From Bradyrhizobium liaoningense (lineage in GTDB: Bacteria; Pseudomonadota; Alphaproteobacteria; Rhizobiales; Xanthobacteraceae): 64,000 nt of DNA. Position 1 is the first letter of the stretch, and each line of letters opens with the position of its first letter. Below the pieces are notes generated by a model that saw only the letters and a program-made list of their open reading frames with translations, made no database searches and was not told where the DNA came from. The stretch is taken from contig NZ_JAFCJM010000001.1 in assembly GCF_018130955.1 (NCBI RefSeq), forward strand, positions 186,001 to 250,000, read 5' to 3'. Position numbers and translations under genes: made by a program. This document shows positions 26,046 to 34,743 of the stretch, in pieces.

Positions 26046-27004
26046 TGGCAAAAGCATCCCAAAAGCCTGCGCGCCGTGGCGCCGCGCCCAAGCTTGCGAA
26101 GGTCGCCGCCGGCGAGCTCGTGACGCTGTTCGATTTCGTACGCTATGCGGTGAGCCGCTTCGTCGAGGCAAAACTTGCGTTCGCGCACGGCACGACCGAT
26201 CCGGTGGCGGAGGCGGCCTTCCTGGTCTGCGAAGCGCTGCACCTTCATCCCGACCAGTTCGAGATGTTTGCCAATGCGCGCGTCACCGCGGCGGAGGGCA
26301 AAACCATCATCGCGCTGATCCACCAGCGCGTCACCACCCGCAAACCGGCCGCCTATCTCGTCAACAAGATCTACATGCGCGGCCTGCCCTTCTATGTCGA
26401 CGAGCGGGTGATCGTGCCGCGCTCGTTCATCGGGGAGCTTCTGGAGTCGCATTTCGGCGGCGACGGCGAAGCCGGCTCGCTGATCGACGACGCCGGCGGC
26501 GTCGAGCGCGTGCTCGACCTCTGCACAGGCTCCGGCTGCCTCGCCATCCTCGCCGCGCATCATTTCCCGAACGCGCTGGTCGACGCGGTCGACATCTCCA
26601 AGGGCGCAATCGACGTCGCCACCCGCAATGTGGGAGATTACGGGCTGGAGGATCGCATCGCGCTCCATCGCGGCGACCTGTTTGCGCCGCTGGGTGACGC
26701 GCGCTACGACCTGATGATCTCCAACCCGCCCTATGTCGATGCCGAGGGCATGGCCGCACTGCCGCCGGAGTGCCGGGCCGAGCCAAAACTCGCCTTCGAC
26801 GGCGGCGTCGACGGATTGGACGTGGTGCGCCGCATCCTGCGCGACGCGCCCGATCACCTGACGCCGGGAGGTGGGTTGTTGTGCGAGATCGGCCGCGGCC
26901 GCGAGCGGATCGACGAAGCGTTTCCGGAACTGCCGCTGCTCTGGCTCGACACCGAAGACAGCGAAGGCGAGGTGTTCTGGATCGCGGCAGCCGATCTCGG
27001 CTGA
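26045..27004 (+). CDS. prmB: ribosomal protein L3 N5-glutamine methyltransferase
   Basis: A 319-residue HemK-family methyltransferase. The SAM-binding loop is LDLCTGSGCLAI and the catalytic NPPY motif is in MISNPPYVDAEGM, which binds the glutamine side chain. The long N-terminal part and YEVxRSFIGEL-like region (VIVPRSFIGELLESHF) fit PrmB rather than PrmC. The substrate, L3 of the large ribosomal subunit, is inferred from the family. The ATG at 26045 shares its A with the moaE stop. The N-terminus is basic. Confidence 0.88.
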   Translation: MAKASQKPARRGAAPKLAKVAAGELVTLFDFVRYAVSRFVEAKLAFAHGTTDPVAEAAFLVCEALHLHPDQFEMFANARVTAAEGKTIIALIHQRVTTRKPAAYLVNKIYMRGLPFYVDERVIVPRSFIGELLESHFGGDGEAGSLIDDAGGVERVLDLCTGSGCLAILAAHHFPNALVDAVDISKGAIDVATRNVGDYGLEDRIALHRGDLFAPLGDARYDLMISNPPYVDAEGMAALPPECRAEPKLAFDGGVDGLDVVRRILRDAPDHLTPGGGLLCEIGRGRERIDEAFPELPLLWLDTEDSEGEVFWIAAADLG

Positions 27005-27081
27005 TCCCGCGCGCGTGCGGAACAAGTCAAACCGCGCCACGTTCATCCCCGAAGAATTTCCTTCAGTCGGAGGATGTCCGC

Positions 27082-27681
27082 ATGCTTGCGCCATCGGGCG
27101 AATTGCTGCGCGCCGGCGTGGCACTCAAGATCAATCACCTCAAGCGCGCCGCGAAATCCTATCTGCGTGACCGCGCCGGCCAGGCCAGCGGCCGGGTGAC
27201 GTCCTACGCGGTGGCCGCGGGGCTCTTCGCGGTTGCAGGCGTGTTCGTCATCGCCGCCTTTTTCGTCGGGCTGATGGCGCTGTTCCGTTGGGTCGAGTTC
27301 ACCTACGGGATGTTCTGGGCCTTCGGCGCCGTCGGCGCGGTGCTGCTGGTGCTGGCTGCGATCTTGGCCGGATTGGCCGTGGCCCAGATGAACCGTCGCC
27401 CCAAGACCATCGTCCCACTTGCCAGCCGCCTGCGGGTCGCGATCGCGACGCCCCGCATTCCACGGGGCACGGTCAAGGAGGCGGTAAAGGAGGTTGCGAC
27501 CACGATTCCCCTTGTGCCACTCGCACCCGGCGAGAATGGCCATCGCAACGGAGCCGGCAGCAGAACCTCGCGGGCGCGCGGTAACCGGCCGGTGCAGCTT
27601 GGCTTGATGCTCGCAGCCGTCGGCCTCTTGGGATTGACCGCGGTGCGCCGGCGGCGCCACAGCCACGAATTGGACGCATGA
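27082..27681 (+). CDS. membrane protein, phage-holin-III/DUF1469-like
   Basis: A 199-residue protein with two strong membrane helices at about 42-66 and 78-105 and a third near the C-terminus (LGLMLAAVGLLGLTAV). The fold pattern of an amphipathic N-terminus, a helical hairpin and a soluble stretch resembles the holin superfamily III group found in many non-phage loci. There is no other phage gene nearby. A GGAGGA ribosome site precedes the ATG at 27082. The stop overlaps the start of the YihY gene by 4 bases, suggesting both act at the inner membrane together. Confidence 0.68.
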   Translation: MLAPSGELLRAGVALKINHLKRAAKSYLRDRAGQASGRVTSYAVAAGLFAVAGVFVIAAFFVGLMALFRWVEFTYGMFWAFGAVGAVLLVLAAILAGLAVAQMNRRPKTIVPLASRLRVAIATPRIPRGTVKEAVKEVATTIPLVPLAPGENGHRNGAGSRTSRARGNRPVQLGLMLAAVGLLGLTAVRRRRHSHELDA

Positions 27682-28811
27682 TGGCACTGCGGCGCTTGGG
27701 CGATCTCGATAGCTGGCTCCTGGTCGCCGCCACAACAATTTTCGTGCTGACGGCCGAATGCTACTTCCAGGACTTCAAGACGTCGCGATCCGGCTCCGTC
27801 GCAGCGCGCCGTAACGATGAGGGAAACTCGCCCGAGACCAATCCCGTGCGCGCACTCGCGCAACCCGGGCATGGTCGCCGCTCCACGAGCCCGCTCCATA
27901 TTCCCTGGGCCGGCTGGAAGGACATCCTCTGGCGCACCTATCAGCGCATCGATGAGGACCGCCTGCTCGCGACCGCGGGCGGCGTTGTGTTTTTCGGGCT
28001 GCTCGCGGTCTTTCCCGCCGTCACTGCGCTTGTTTCTTCCTATGGCCTGTTCGCAGATCCCTCGACGATATCAGCCAACCTCCAGACGCTTGCCTTGATG
28101 CTGCCGGACGGCGCGTTCCAGATCGTCGAAGACCAGGTCGCGCGCGTGGTCGCCAAGGGCAACACCGAGCTTGGTGTCACCTTCCTGTTCGGCCTCCTGC
28201 TTGCGATCTGGAGCGCCAATGCCGGCGTCAAATCCATCGTCGACGCGCTCAACGTCGCCTATGAGGAGCGCGAGAAGCGCAGCTTCGTCCGCCTCAATTT
28301 GGTGTCGCTGGCCTTCACGATCGGCGGGATCGCGGCGCTGCTGCTGATGGTGGGCGCCGTGGTCGCCTTCCCGCTTGCGCTGAACCATCTGGGGCTGGAG
28401 CCCGAGAGCAAGCTGATCGTCGCGCTGGCGCGATGGCCGCTGCTGTTCGCCATTTTGCTGGCGGCGCTTGCCATCCTGTACCGCTTCGCACCAAGCCGCG
28501 ACGCGCCGCGCTGGCAGTGGCTCAGCGTCGGCGCATTGACGGCCACCACCCTCTGGATCGCGGGCTCGGCGCTGTTGTCCTGGTATCTATCGGAGTTCGC
28601 AAATTACAACGCCACCTACGGCTCGCTCGGTGCCGCGATCGGGTTGATGATGTGGATGTGGATGTCCGCGACCGCGGTCATGTTCGGAGCCGAACTGAAC
28701 TCCGAGCTCGAGCGGCAGACCTTGCGCGATACGACGAAGGGACCACCCAAGCCGCTCGGCAGCCGCGAAGCGGTTTCGGCCGATACGGTCGGCGCGGCGG
28801 CACCATCCTAG
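27678..28811 (+). CDS. YihY/BrkB-family inner-membrane protein
   Basis: A 377-residue protein of the YihY (formerly RbnA/BrkB) family with about six helices. Diagnostic segments are DEDRLLATAGGVVFFGLLAVFPAV, IWSANAGVKSIVDALNVAYEE and the C-terminal NYNATYGSLGAAIGLMMWMWMS with FGAELNSELE. The molecular function is still uncertain; the family was once misnamed RNase BN. An N-terminal extension of about 75 residues, with its own hydrophobic stretch, precedes the domain. It is coupled to the holin-like gene. Confidence 0.88.
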   Translation: MMALRRLGDLDSWLLVAATTIFVLTAECYFQDFKTSRSGSVAARRNDEGNSPETNPVRALAQPGHGRRSTSPLHIPWAGWKDILWRTYQRIDEDRLLATAGGVVFFGLLAVFPAVTALVSSYGLFADPSTISANLQTLALMLPDGAFQIVEDQVARVVAKGNTELGVTFLFGLLLAIWSANAGVKSIVDALNVAYEEREKRSFVRLNLVSLAFTIGGIAALLLMVGAVVAFPLALNHLGLEPESKLIVALARWPLLFAILLAALAILYRFAPSRDAPRWQWLSVGALTATTLWIAGSALLSWYLSEFANYNATYGSLGAAIGLMMWMWMSATAVMFGAELNSELERQTLRDTTKGPPKPLGSREAVSADTVGAAAPS

Positions 28812-28861
28812 CGGCGAGGTCAGGCCGGATTGCTCCGACCTGCCCCGATCTCAGCTGCGGT

Positions 28862-29704
28862 TCAGCGCTTGATGATGACGGCTTCGAGATATTCGCTGTG
28901 AACCACGACCGTGCCGTCGTCGGCATGGTTGAACTCGCCGACCAGCGCCAGCAGGTCGCGCTTGAGCGCCGCCTGGCCGTTGGCATCGAGCGCAGCGAAG
29001 GCTTTCAGCATCGGACCGTAAAAGCCCTTGAACACGTCGAGCCAATGGTCGGGCGAGCGGTAGCGGAACACGAACATCCGCGGCTCGGCCGAGATCTCCG
29101 ACGCAGTGCGGCCGAACATCTCTTCGAGCCGGGCCTTGGTGCCCCACAGGGCCGGCGACTTCACGCCGGCCGGCGGCGGCAGGTGCTTGCCGAGCGTCTT
29201 GAAGAGCTGGCCGATAAAGCCCTGTGGCGTCCAGTTGGCGAGCCCGATCTTGCCGCCCGGCCTGCAGACGCGCGCGAGCTCCGATGCCGCCTTGTCCTGG
29301 TCCGGCGTGAACATCACGCCAAAGGTCGACACCACGACGTCGAAGCTGGCATCGGCGAACGGCAGTGCTTCGGCGTCCGCCTCGCGGAATTCGATCCTGA
29401 GGTGCTCGGCCACCGCCCGCTCGCGGCCACGCTCGAGCAGCGCCGGCACATAATCAGTGGAGGTCACGTCGCACCAGCGGCGGGCCGCGGCCAGCGTCAC
29501 ATTGCCGTTGCCGGCGGCAACGTCCAGCACCTTGCTGCCGGCACGCAGATCAAGCGCCTCGCACAGCTGTTCGCCGACGATCTGCAAGGTGGTGCCCACG
29601 ACGGCATAGTCGCCGGACGACCAGGCGCCGTGCTGGCGCTGCTTGACGGCGGAAAGGTCGGGTTGCGCCGGGATCGGTTGATTGAGAACGGCGGATGTCG
29701 ACAT
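28862..29704 (-). CDS. class I SAM-dependent methyltransferase
   Basis: A 280-residue methyltransferase of the UbiE/Methyltransf_11 type: KVLDVAAGNGNVTLAAARR (SAM loop), FREADAEALPFADASFDVV and ELARVCRPGGKIGLANW. The substrate is unknown. The ATG at 29704 has an AGGGAG ribosome site. It is divergent from the winged-helix/TPR regulator with 119 bases between the starts, so that protein may control it. Confidence 0.85.
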   Translation of the reverse strand: MSTSAVLNQPIPAQPDLSAVKQRQHGAWSSGDYAVVGTTLQIVGEQLCEALDLRAGSKVLDVAAGNGNVTLAAARRWCDVTSTDYVPALLERGRERAVAEHLRIEFREADAEALPFADASFDVVVSTFGVMFTPDQDKAASELARVCRPGGKIGLANWTPQGFIGQLFKTLGKHLPPPAGVKSPALWGTKARLEEMFGRTASEISAEPRMFVFRYRSPDHWLDVFKGFYGPMLKAFAALDANGQAALKRDLLALVGEFNHADDGTVVVHSEYLEAVIIKR

Positions 29705-29823
29705 GGGCAATCTCCCTGGGTTGGAATGCCGGGACGATAGGGCGCACGCCGTTCGCTGGCTTTGAGACGACCGTTATTTTACGTTGAGAGCGCCTTGATT
29801 TTTATCCGGGAGCCAAACCGAGC

Positions 29824-31386
29824 GTGGCGTTCCAGTTCGAGGAGTTTTCGCTGGATTCCGAGCGCCGCGAATTGCGACGCGCAGGCACCCTTATCGCGCT
29901 CGAGCCGCAGGTTTTCGATCTCCTGACCTACCTCGTGCGCAACCGCGACCGCGTGGTGACGCGGGACAATCTGCTCGATGCGATCTGGAACGGCCGCGTC
30001 GTCTCGGAATCGACGCTGGCAAGCCGCATCAATGCGGCACGGCGCGCGATCAACGACACCGGCGAGGAGCAGCGGCTGATCCGCACCGCGGCCCGCAAGG
30101 GCGTCCGCTTTGTCGGCGACGTCGTCGAAACGCCCGCTGCGGGCCAGCAGGCGCCGCCGCTCAAGCCGCGCGAGGAGACGTCGGCCGGCCTGCCCCTGCC
30201 CGATCGTCCCGCCATTGCTGTGCTGCCCTTCACCAATCTCAGCGGCGAGACCGAGCAGGACTACTTCTCCGACGGCATCAGCGAGGACATCATCACTGCG
30301 CTGTCGAAACTGCGCTGGTTCTTCGTCATCGCCCGCAACTCCTCCTTCATCTACAAGGGCCGCGCCGTGCACCTGCGCCAAGTCGCCGACGAGCTCGGCG
30401 TCCGCTACGTCGTCGAGGGCAGCGTGCGCAAGGGCGGCGACCGCGTGCGTATCACCGCGCAGCTCAACGACGTCGCGACCGGCAGCCATCTCTGGGCCGA
30501 GCGCTACGACCGCGAGCTCGCCGACGTCTTTGCGGTGCAGGACGAGATCACGGAAGCGATCGTCGCCGCGATCGAGCCGCAGCTCTACGCGGCGGAGAAT
30601 TTTCGCGCCCAGCGCAAGCCGCCGGGCAGCCTGGATGCCTGGGACCTCGTGATGCGCGCGCTGTCGCATTACTGGCGGGTGACGCGACAGGACCATGTCG
30701 TCGCGCAGGCCCTGCTCGAAAAGGCCATCGCGCTCGACCCCGATTACGGCAAGGCGCTCGGGCTGCTCGGCACCAGCTACATGTTCACCGCCCATATGGG
30801 CTGGATGGAGATGGCCACCGCATTGCCGCTCGCAGAACGCGCCGCGACGGCCGCGATCCACGCCGATGGCGAGGATCCCTGGGCCCACAACGCGCTCGGC
30901 CATGTCCATCTGTTCGCGCGGCGGTTCGAGGACGCGCTCGCCGAGTTCGAGACCGCGCTGCGGCTCAACCCGAATTTTGCGCTCGCACAGGGCTACTATG
31001 GCCTTGCGCTCAGCTATTGCGGCCGCTGGCAGGATGCCGACGAGGCGGCGCGTCGCGCCATCCGCCTCAGTCCGCGCGATCCCTACGCGCCGGTCTATTT
31101 CGGCATCGCCGCCTATGCCCGCTTCCTCGGCGAGGACTATGAGGAGGCGATCCGGCTGGCGCATGAGGCCTTGCGACAGCGCAGCGACTTCGTCGGCGCG
31201 CACCGGGTGCTGACGGCAGCGGCCGGCATGGCAGGCAAGAGCGAGCTCGCCCACGCCGCGTTGCAGGAACTGCGGCGCGCCCAGCCCAACATTTCGCTCG
31301 CCTGGATCGCCGAGTTCATGCCGATCCGGTTGGTTGCCGATCGCGAGCGCTATTTGGAAGGTTTTCGCCGCGCCGGACTCTCGTAG
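29824..31386 (+). CDS. winged-helix transcriptional regulator with TPR domain
   Basis: A 520-residue regulator starting at GTG 29824. Residues 1-100 form an OmpR/CadC-type winged helix (FSLDSERRELRRAGTLIALE, VVTRDNLLDAIWNGRVVSES, RTAARKGVRFVGDV). Residues about 125-265 are a TolB/adenylate-cyclase-associated domain (AVLPFTNLSGETEQDYFSDG), and the C-terminal half has tetratricopeptide repeats (PWAHNALGHVHLFARRFEDA, FALAQGYYGLALSYCGRWQD). There is no membrane helix, cyclase catalytic domain or receiver domain. Such proteins are frequent in rhizobia and poorly studied. Confidence 0.85.
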   Translation: MAFQFEEFSLDSERRELRRAGTLIALEPQVFDLLTYLVRNRDRVVTRDNLLDAIWNGRVVSESTLASRINAARRAINDTGEEQRLIRTAARKGVRFVGDVVETPAAGQQAPPLKPREETSAGLPLPDRPAIAVLPFTNLSGETEQDYFSDGISEDIITALSKLRWFFVIARNSSFIYKGRAVHLRQVADELGVRYVVEGSVRKGGDRVRITAQLNDVATGSHLWAERYDRELADVFAVQDEITEAIVAAIEPQLYAAENFRAQRKPPGSLDAWDLVMRALSHYWRVTRQDHVVAQALLEKAIALDPDYGKALGLLGTSYMFTAHMGWMEMATALPLAERAATAAIHADGEDPWAHNALGHVHLFARRFEDALAEFETALRLNPNFALAQGYYGLALSYCGRWQDADEAARRAIRLSPRDPYAPVYFGIAAYARFLGEDYEEAIRLAHEALRQRSDFVGAHRVLTAAAGMAGKSELAHAALQELRRAQPNISLAWIAEFMPIRLVADRERYLEGFRRAGLS

Positions 31387-31400
31387 TGTTCCTTGTTTGA

Positions 31401-31445
31401 GCATGATCTTTTCGGAAAACCGCTGCACACTTTTCCGGATCATGC
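31401..31445. repeat. short palindromic intergenic repeat (GCATGATC type)
   Basis: GCATGATC (31401-31408) and GATCATGC (31438-31445) enclose a second dyad, CGGAAAA with TTTTCCG, and a loop CCGCTGCACAC. This unit is a widespread intergenic element in Bradyrhizobium and other Rhizobiales as far as I recall. It may end transcription of the regulator gene. Confidence 0.6.
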
Positions 31446-31586
31446 CCGGCGCGACGCTGCTATCCCCTCGAATCAACATTGATGTTAAGCTCGCCCCGCT
31501 TGGGGAAACGTGAGACGTGACCGTGCCTGAACGGGCCCGTGTTTTCCCGGGTCGGGCAGTCAGCACTTGAGGGCGCAGCGCGCGGC

Positions 31587-33044
31587 ATGATTCGCATTTC
31601 GACGATCTTCATCGCCATCTGCATGGTGCTGGTTGCCGCCTCGCTCGGCCTGGCGCTCTATTCGGTCGCCGGGATCAGCGGAACGGAATCCGCGATCGTG
31701 GCGCTGACCGCGCTGACCTTCCTGATCCTCTACAATGCGGTTTCGATGCGCTTGCGCGACCGCAGCGACGTCGGCGGCCAGATCGCCGACCTGTCGCGCG
31801 GCACCGCCGACCTCGCCCGCCAGGTCGCCGAATTCGGCCGCCGCCTGGCCGCGGTCGAGGGACGCGTGGCGTCGGCCAATTCGACCAATGCCGACCGGGT
31901 CCAGTCCGTGGTCGGCGAGATCAACGAGCTCGGCGGCCTCGTCAAGCAGCTCGCCGCCACCGTCTCAGCGCATGAGGATCTGCTCACGGCGACCGGCGCG
32001 CCCCAGGCGGCTGCCGCGCCGCTCCCCGAGCCCGTGGCGGACGCTCCCAAGGAACCGGCCACAATCGCCGCAGCGAAGCCGGCCGTTCCGCCACCGGTGC
32101 CGGGAGCGGCGGCGGCTGCTTCCGTCGTCGACCCCCCCGGGGCCCGCAACCAGACCCAGATGCTGGCGACCTTGCGCAATGCCGTCGACGAGAACCGCAT
32201 CGACATCTTCCTGCAGCCGATGGTGACGTTGCCGCAGCGCAAGGTACGCTTTTACGAGGCGGTCACCCGCCTGCGCGACGAGCGCGATCAACTCATCGCC
32301 GCCGAGGAATTCATTTCGGTCGCGGAAGCCTCCGGCCTGATCGGCCGCATCGACAACATGGTGATGCTGCGTTGCGTCCAGGTGCTGCGCCGCCTGATGG
32401 TGCGCAACAAGGATGTCGGCGTATTCTGCAACGTCGCCGCCTCCACGCTCGGCAATTCCACCACCTTCTCGCAATGCCTCGACTTCCTCGAAGCCAACCG
32501 GGCGCTGGCGCCGTCGCTGGTGCTCGAGTTCAAGCAGTCGACGTTCCGCAATCTCGGCCCGGCGGAGACGGAGAATCTCGCCGCGCTGGCCCAGCGCGGC
32601 TTCCGCTTCTCGATCGACCATGTCACCGACCTGCGGATCGAACCGCGCGAGCTTGCCGACCGCGGCGTGCGCTTCATCAAGGTGCCGGCGGCGCTGCTGC
32701 TCGATCCCCGGCAAGCCTCGACCTCGGACATCCATCCTTCCGACCTCTCCGACCTGCTCGGCCGGTTCGGCATCGACCTGATCGCCGAGCGGATCGAGGG
32801 CGAGCGCGCCGTGGTCGACCTGCTCGACTATGACGTACGGTTCGGCCAGGGTTTCCTGTTCGCGCCGCCCCGGCCATTGCGGCCCGAGGGGGCATCTGCT
32901 ACCGCCGGGGCCCTGCCGAACCAAGCGCAGGAACCCAAAGGGTCAGATCAGGGATCAAATGGCTCCGGCATATCCAGTTCAGGCGAGACGGCAGCCGCGG
33001 CGCATCGCGCCACCGGCAACGCAGCGCTCGCGCGCCGCATCTGA
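31587..33044 (+). CDS. membrane-anchored degenerate EAL protein, TipF-like
   Basis: A 485-residue protein: two N-terminal membrane helices (about 5-27 and 35-52), a coiled coil (about 60-120), an Ala/Pro linker (about 135-190) and a C-terminal EAL domain (about 195-430). The domain is altered: EAV replaces EAL in RFYEAVTRL, and the DDFGTG loop reads SIDHVTD, with His for the second metal-binding Asp. It probably binds rather than hydrolyses c-di-GMP. This layout is that of TipF, the Caulobacter flagellum-placement protein. The ATG at 31587 begins the first helix. cheY is nearby, which fits motility. Confidence 0.75.
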   Translation: MIRISTIFIAICMVLVAASLGLALYSVAGISGTESAIVALTALTFLILYNAVSMRLRDRSDVGGQIADLSRGTADLARQVAEFGRRLAAVEGRVASANSTNADRVQSVVGEINELGGLVKQLAATVSAHEDLLTATGAPQAAAAPLPEPVADAPKEPATIAAAKPAVPPPVPGAAAAASVVDPPGARNQTQMLATLRNAVDENRIDIFLQPMVTLPQRKVRFYEAVTRLRDERDQLIAAEEFISVAEASGLIGRIDNMVMLRCVQVLRRLMVRNKDVGVFCNVAASTLGNSTTFSQCLDFLEANRALAPSLVLEFKQSTFRNLGPAETENLAALAQRGFRFSIDHVTDLRIEPRELADRGVRFIKVPAALLLDPRQASTSDIHPSDLSDLLGRFGIDLIAERIEGERAVVDLLDYDVRFGQGFLFAPPRPLRPEGASATAGALPNQAQEPKGSDQGSNGSGISSSGETAAAAHRATGNAALARRI

Positions 33045-33059
33045 TTGGCCGAGCGCATC

Positions 33060-33914
33060 ATGACCACGCTGCATTTCGTCGAGCGCCTGCGCGAGCTCAC
33101 GAGCGGCGTGGACGTCGTGCTCAGCGACATCTGGGGCGTCGTGCATAACGGGCTCGAATCCTTTCCCGAGGCCTGCGAGGCGCTGCACACCTACCGCAGC
33201 CAGGGCGGCACGGTGATCCTGATCACCAACGCGCCGCGTCCGGCGGATTCGGTACAGCGGCAGTTGCGCAAGCTCGGCGTCGCCGACGAGACCTATGACG
33301 CGATCGTCTCGTCGGGCGACCTGACGCGGCTCTATGTCGCCGACCATCCCGGCCGCAAAATGTTCTGGCTCGGACCCGAGCGCGACAACTCGATCTATCG
33401 CGGCCTCAATGCGCAGCTCGCGCCGCTGGAAGAGGCCGACTACATCGTCTGCACCGGCCTCTATGACGACGAGACCGAGTCCGCGGAAGACTATCGCGGC
33501 ATGATGCTCAAGGCGCGCGAGCGCAAGCTGACCCTGGTCTGCGCCAATCCCGACATCGTGGTCGAGCGCGGCGACCGGCTGATCTACTGCGCCGGCGCCA
33601 TCGCCGAGCTCTATCGCGAGCTTGGCGGCGAGGTGATCTTCTACGGCAAGCCGCACCGGCCGATCTATGAGCGCGCGATGCTGCTTGCCGGCGAGCGGCA
33701 GGGCCATACGATCGACCGCAAGAAGGTGCTCGCGATCGGCGATTCCGTCCGCACCGATCTCACCGGCGCGCGCGAATTCGGCATCGACTGCCTGTTCGTA
33801 ACCCGCGGCATCCATTCCGAGGAATTCGAAGGCCTCGACCAGCTCGACCCGGCCTCGGTGATGGAGCTGTTTGGCCATCCGCCGAAGGCGCTGATCCGCG
33901 AATTGAAGTGGTGA
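33060..33914 (+). CDS. HAD-superfamily class IIA hydrolase (TIGR01459-like)
   Basis: A 284-residue HAD phosphatase. Motif I reads LSDIWGVVHNG, motif II VILITNAPRP, motif III includes YGKPHRPIYE and motif IV IGDSVRTDLTGA. The second motif I Asp is replaced by Trp (D-I-W-G), which occurs in this alphaproteobacterial subfamily and leaves catalysis in doubt. The natural substrate is unknown. The ATG at 33060 is 15 bases after the stop of the EAL gene; a TTG at 33045 is an alternative. Confidence 0.85.
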   Translation: MTTLHFVERLRELTSGVDVVLSDIWGVVHNGLESFPEACEALHTYRSQGGTVILITNAPRPADSVQRQLRKLGVADETYDAIVSSGDLTRLYVADHPGRKMFWLGPERDNSIYRGLNAQLAPLEEADYIVCTGLYDDETESAEDYRGMMLKARERKLTLVCANPDIVVERGDRLIYCAGAIAELYRELGGEVIFYGKPHRPIYERAMLLAGERQGHTIDRKKVLAIGDSVRTDLTGAREFGIDCLFVTRGIHSEEFEGLDQLDPASVMELFGHPPKALIRELKW

Positions 33915-33963
33915 CGGCGTAGCCGCGTGACGTCGCGGCCTGGACTTGCCAAGCGATAGACGC

Positions 33964-34085
33964 CGTCATGGCCGGGCACGGCCGTCCGAAGGACGGCGTC
34001 GCTGCCGCTGGCCTACGCCCCGGCCATCCACGCCTTTCTTCTTCCATCCAAGAACGTGGATGCCCGGGACAAGCCCGGGCATGAC
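33964..34085. repeat. compound palindromic intergenic repeat
   Basis: It begins GTCATGGCCGGGCACGGCCG and ends AAGCCCGGGCATGAC, with inner dyads GTCCGAAGGAC, ACGTGGATGCC-type ends and CCCGGGACAAGCCCGGG. It fills the spacer between convergent genes and probably acts as a terminator or dispersed REP element. Confidence 0.6.
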
Positions 34086-34120
34086 GATCCTGATGGAGTA
34101 TTGTTAGCCGGCCAAGCGTC

Positions 34121-34516
34121 TTACGCGCTCGCCATATCCGGGAAGACCGCCTCGATCTTGGTCTTCAGCGTCGCCGCGTTGAACGGCTTGACGATGTAAT
34201 TGTTCACGCCGGCCTTCTTTGCCGCGATCACGTTCTCGGTCTTGGATTCCGCCGTGATCATGATGAAGGGCGTGGTGGCGAGATTGGGATCGGCCCGCAC
34301 TTCGCGCAAGAGGTCGTAGCCCGTCATCGGCTCCATGTTCCAATCGGAAATCACGAGCCCGTACTTCTTGCCGCGCATCTTGTTCAGCGCCGCCGAACCA
34401 TCGCTGGCATCATCGATATTATCGAAGCCAAGCTGCTTCAGCAGATTCCGAATGATACGGATCATGGTGCTGTAGTCATCAACGACCAGAACCGGCATCG
34501 ACAAATCAACCGCCAT
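34121..34516 (-). CDS. cheY: chemotaxis response regulator CheY
   Basis: A 131-residue single receiver domain with all switch residues: Asp13, Asp14, the phosphoacceptor Asp58 (ISDWNM), Thr88 (ITAES) and Lys110 (IVKPF). SDWNMEPMTG and NLLKQLGF are close to enterobacterial CheY, so it should bind the flagellar motor switch when phosphorylated. It stands alone, away from any cheA/cheW cluster in the window. The ATG at 34516 follows an AT-rich spacer. Confidence 0.9.
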   Translation of the reverse strand: MAVDLSMPVLVVDDYSTMIRIIRNLLKQLGFDNIDDASDGSAALNKMRGKKYGLVISDWNMEPMTGYDLLREVRADPNLATTPFIMITAESKTENVIAAKKAGVNNYIVKPFNAATLKTKIEAVFPDMASA

Positions 34517-34743
34517 CTCGACTCCCCCAACGCAACCAGGAAAATATTAACGATCGAACTGCAGGGCCCAGCGCCCCACGGTTCCAAGTCCAACGACTAG
34601 CACCAAGGCGTTAAACAGCGCGTTAACTGGCCCGGCCGGGAAAGGATGGAAATCCTCGGCAATCTGGTCGCATCTCCCGCTTGACTTCGCCCAGCGCGTC
34701 ACGCCACGGTCCGGCCCGACCCGCCGGCTTGAGAATTCCCCTG

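Noticed and set aside
27082..27681. Holin-like gene as sign of a prophage
   Set aside because: No integrase, capsid, lysin or attachment site is nearby; neighbours are housekeeping genes and base use is the same.
34611..34627. TTAA-N8-TTAAC before cheY as a CtrA site
   Set aside because: The spacer is 8 bases rather than 7; it may be a degenerate site, but evidence is too weak.
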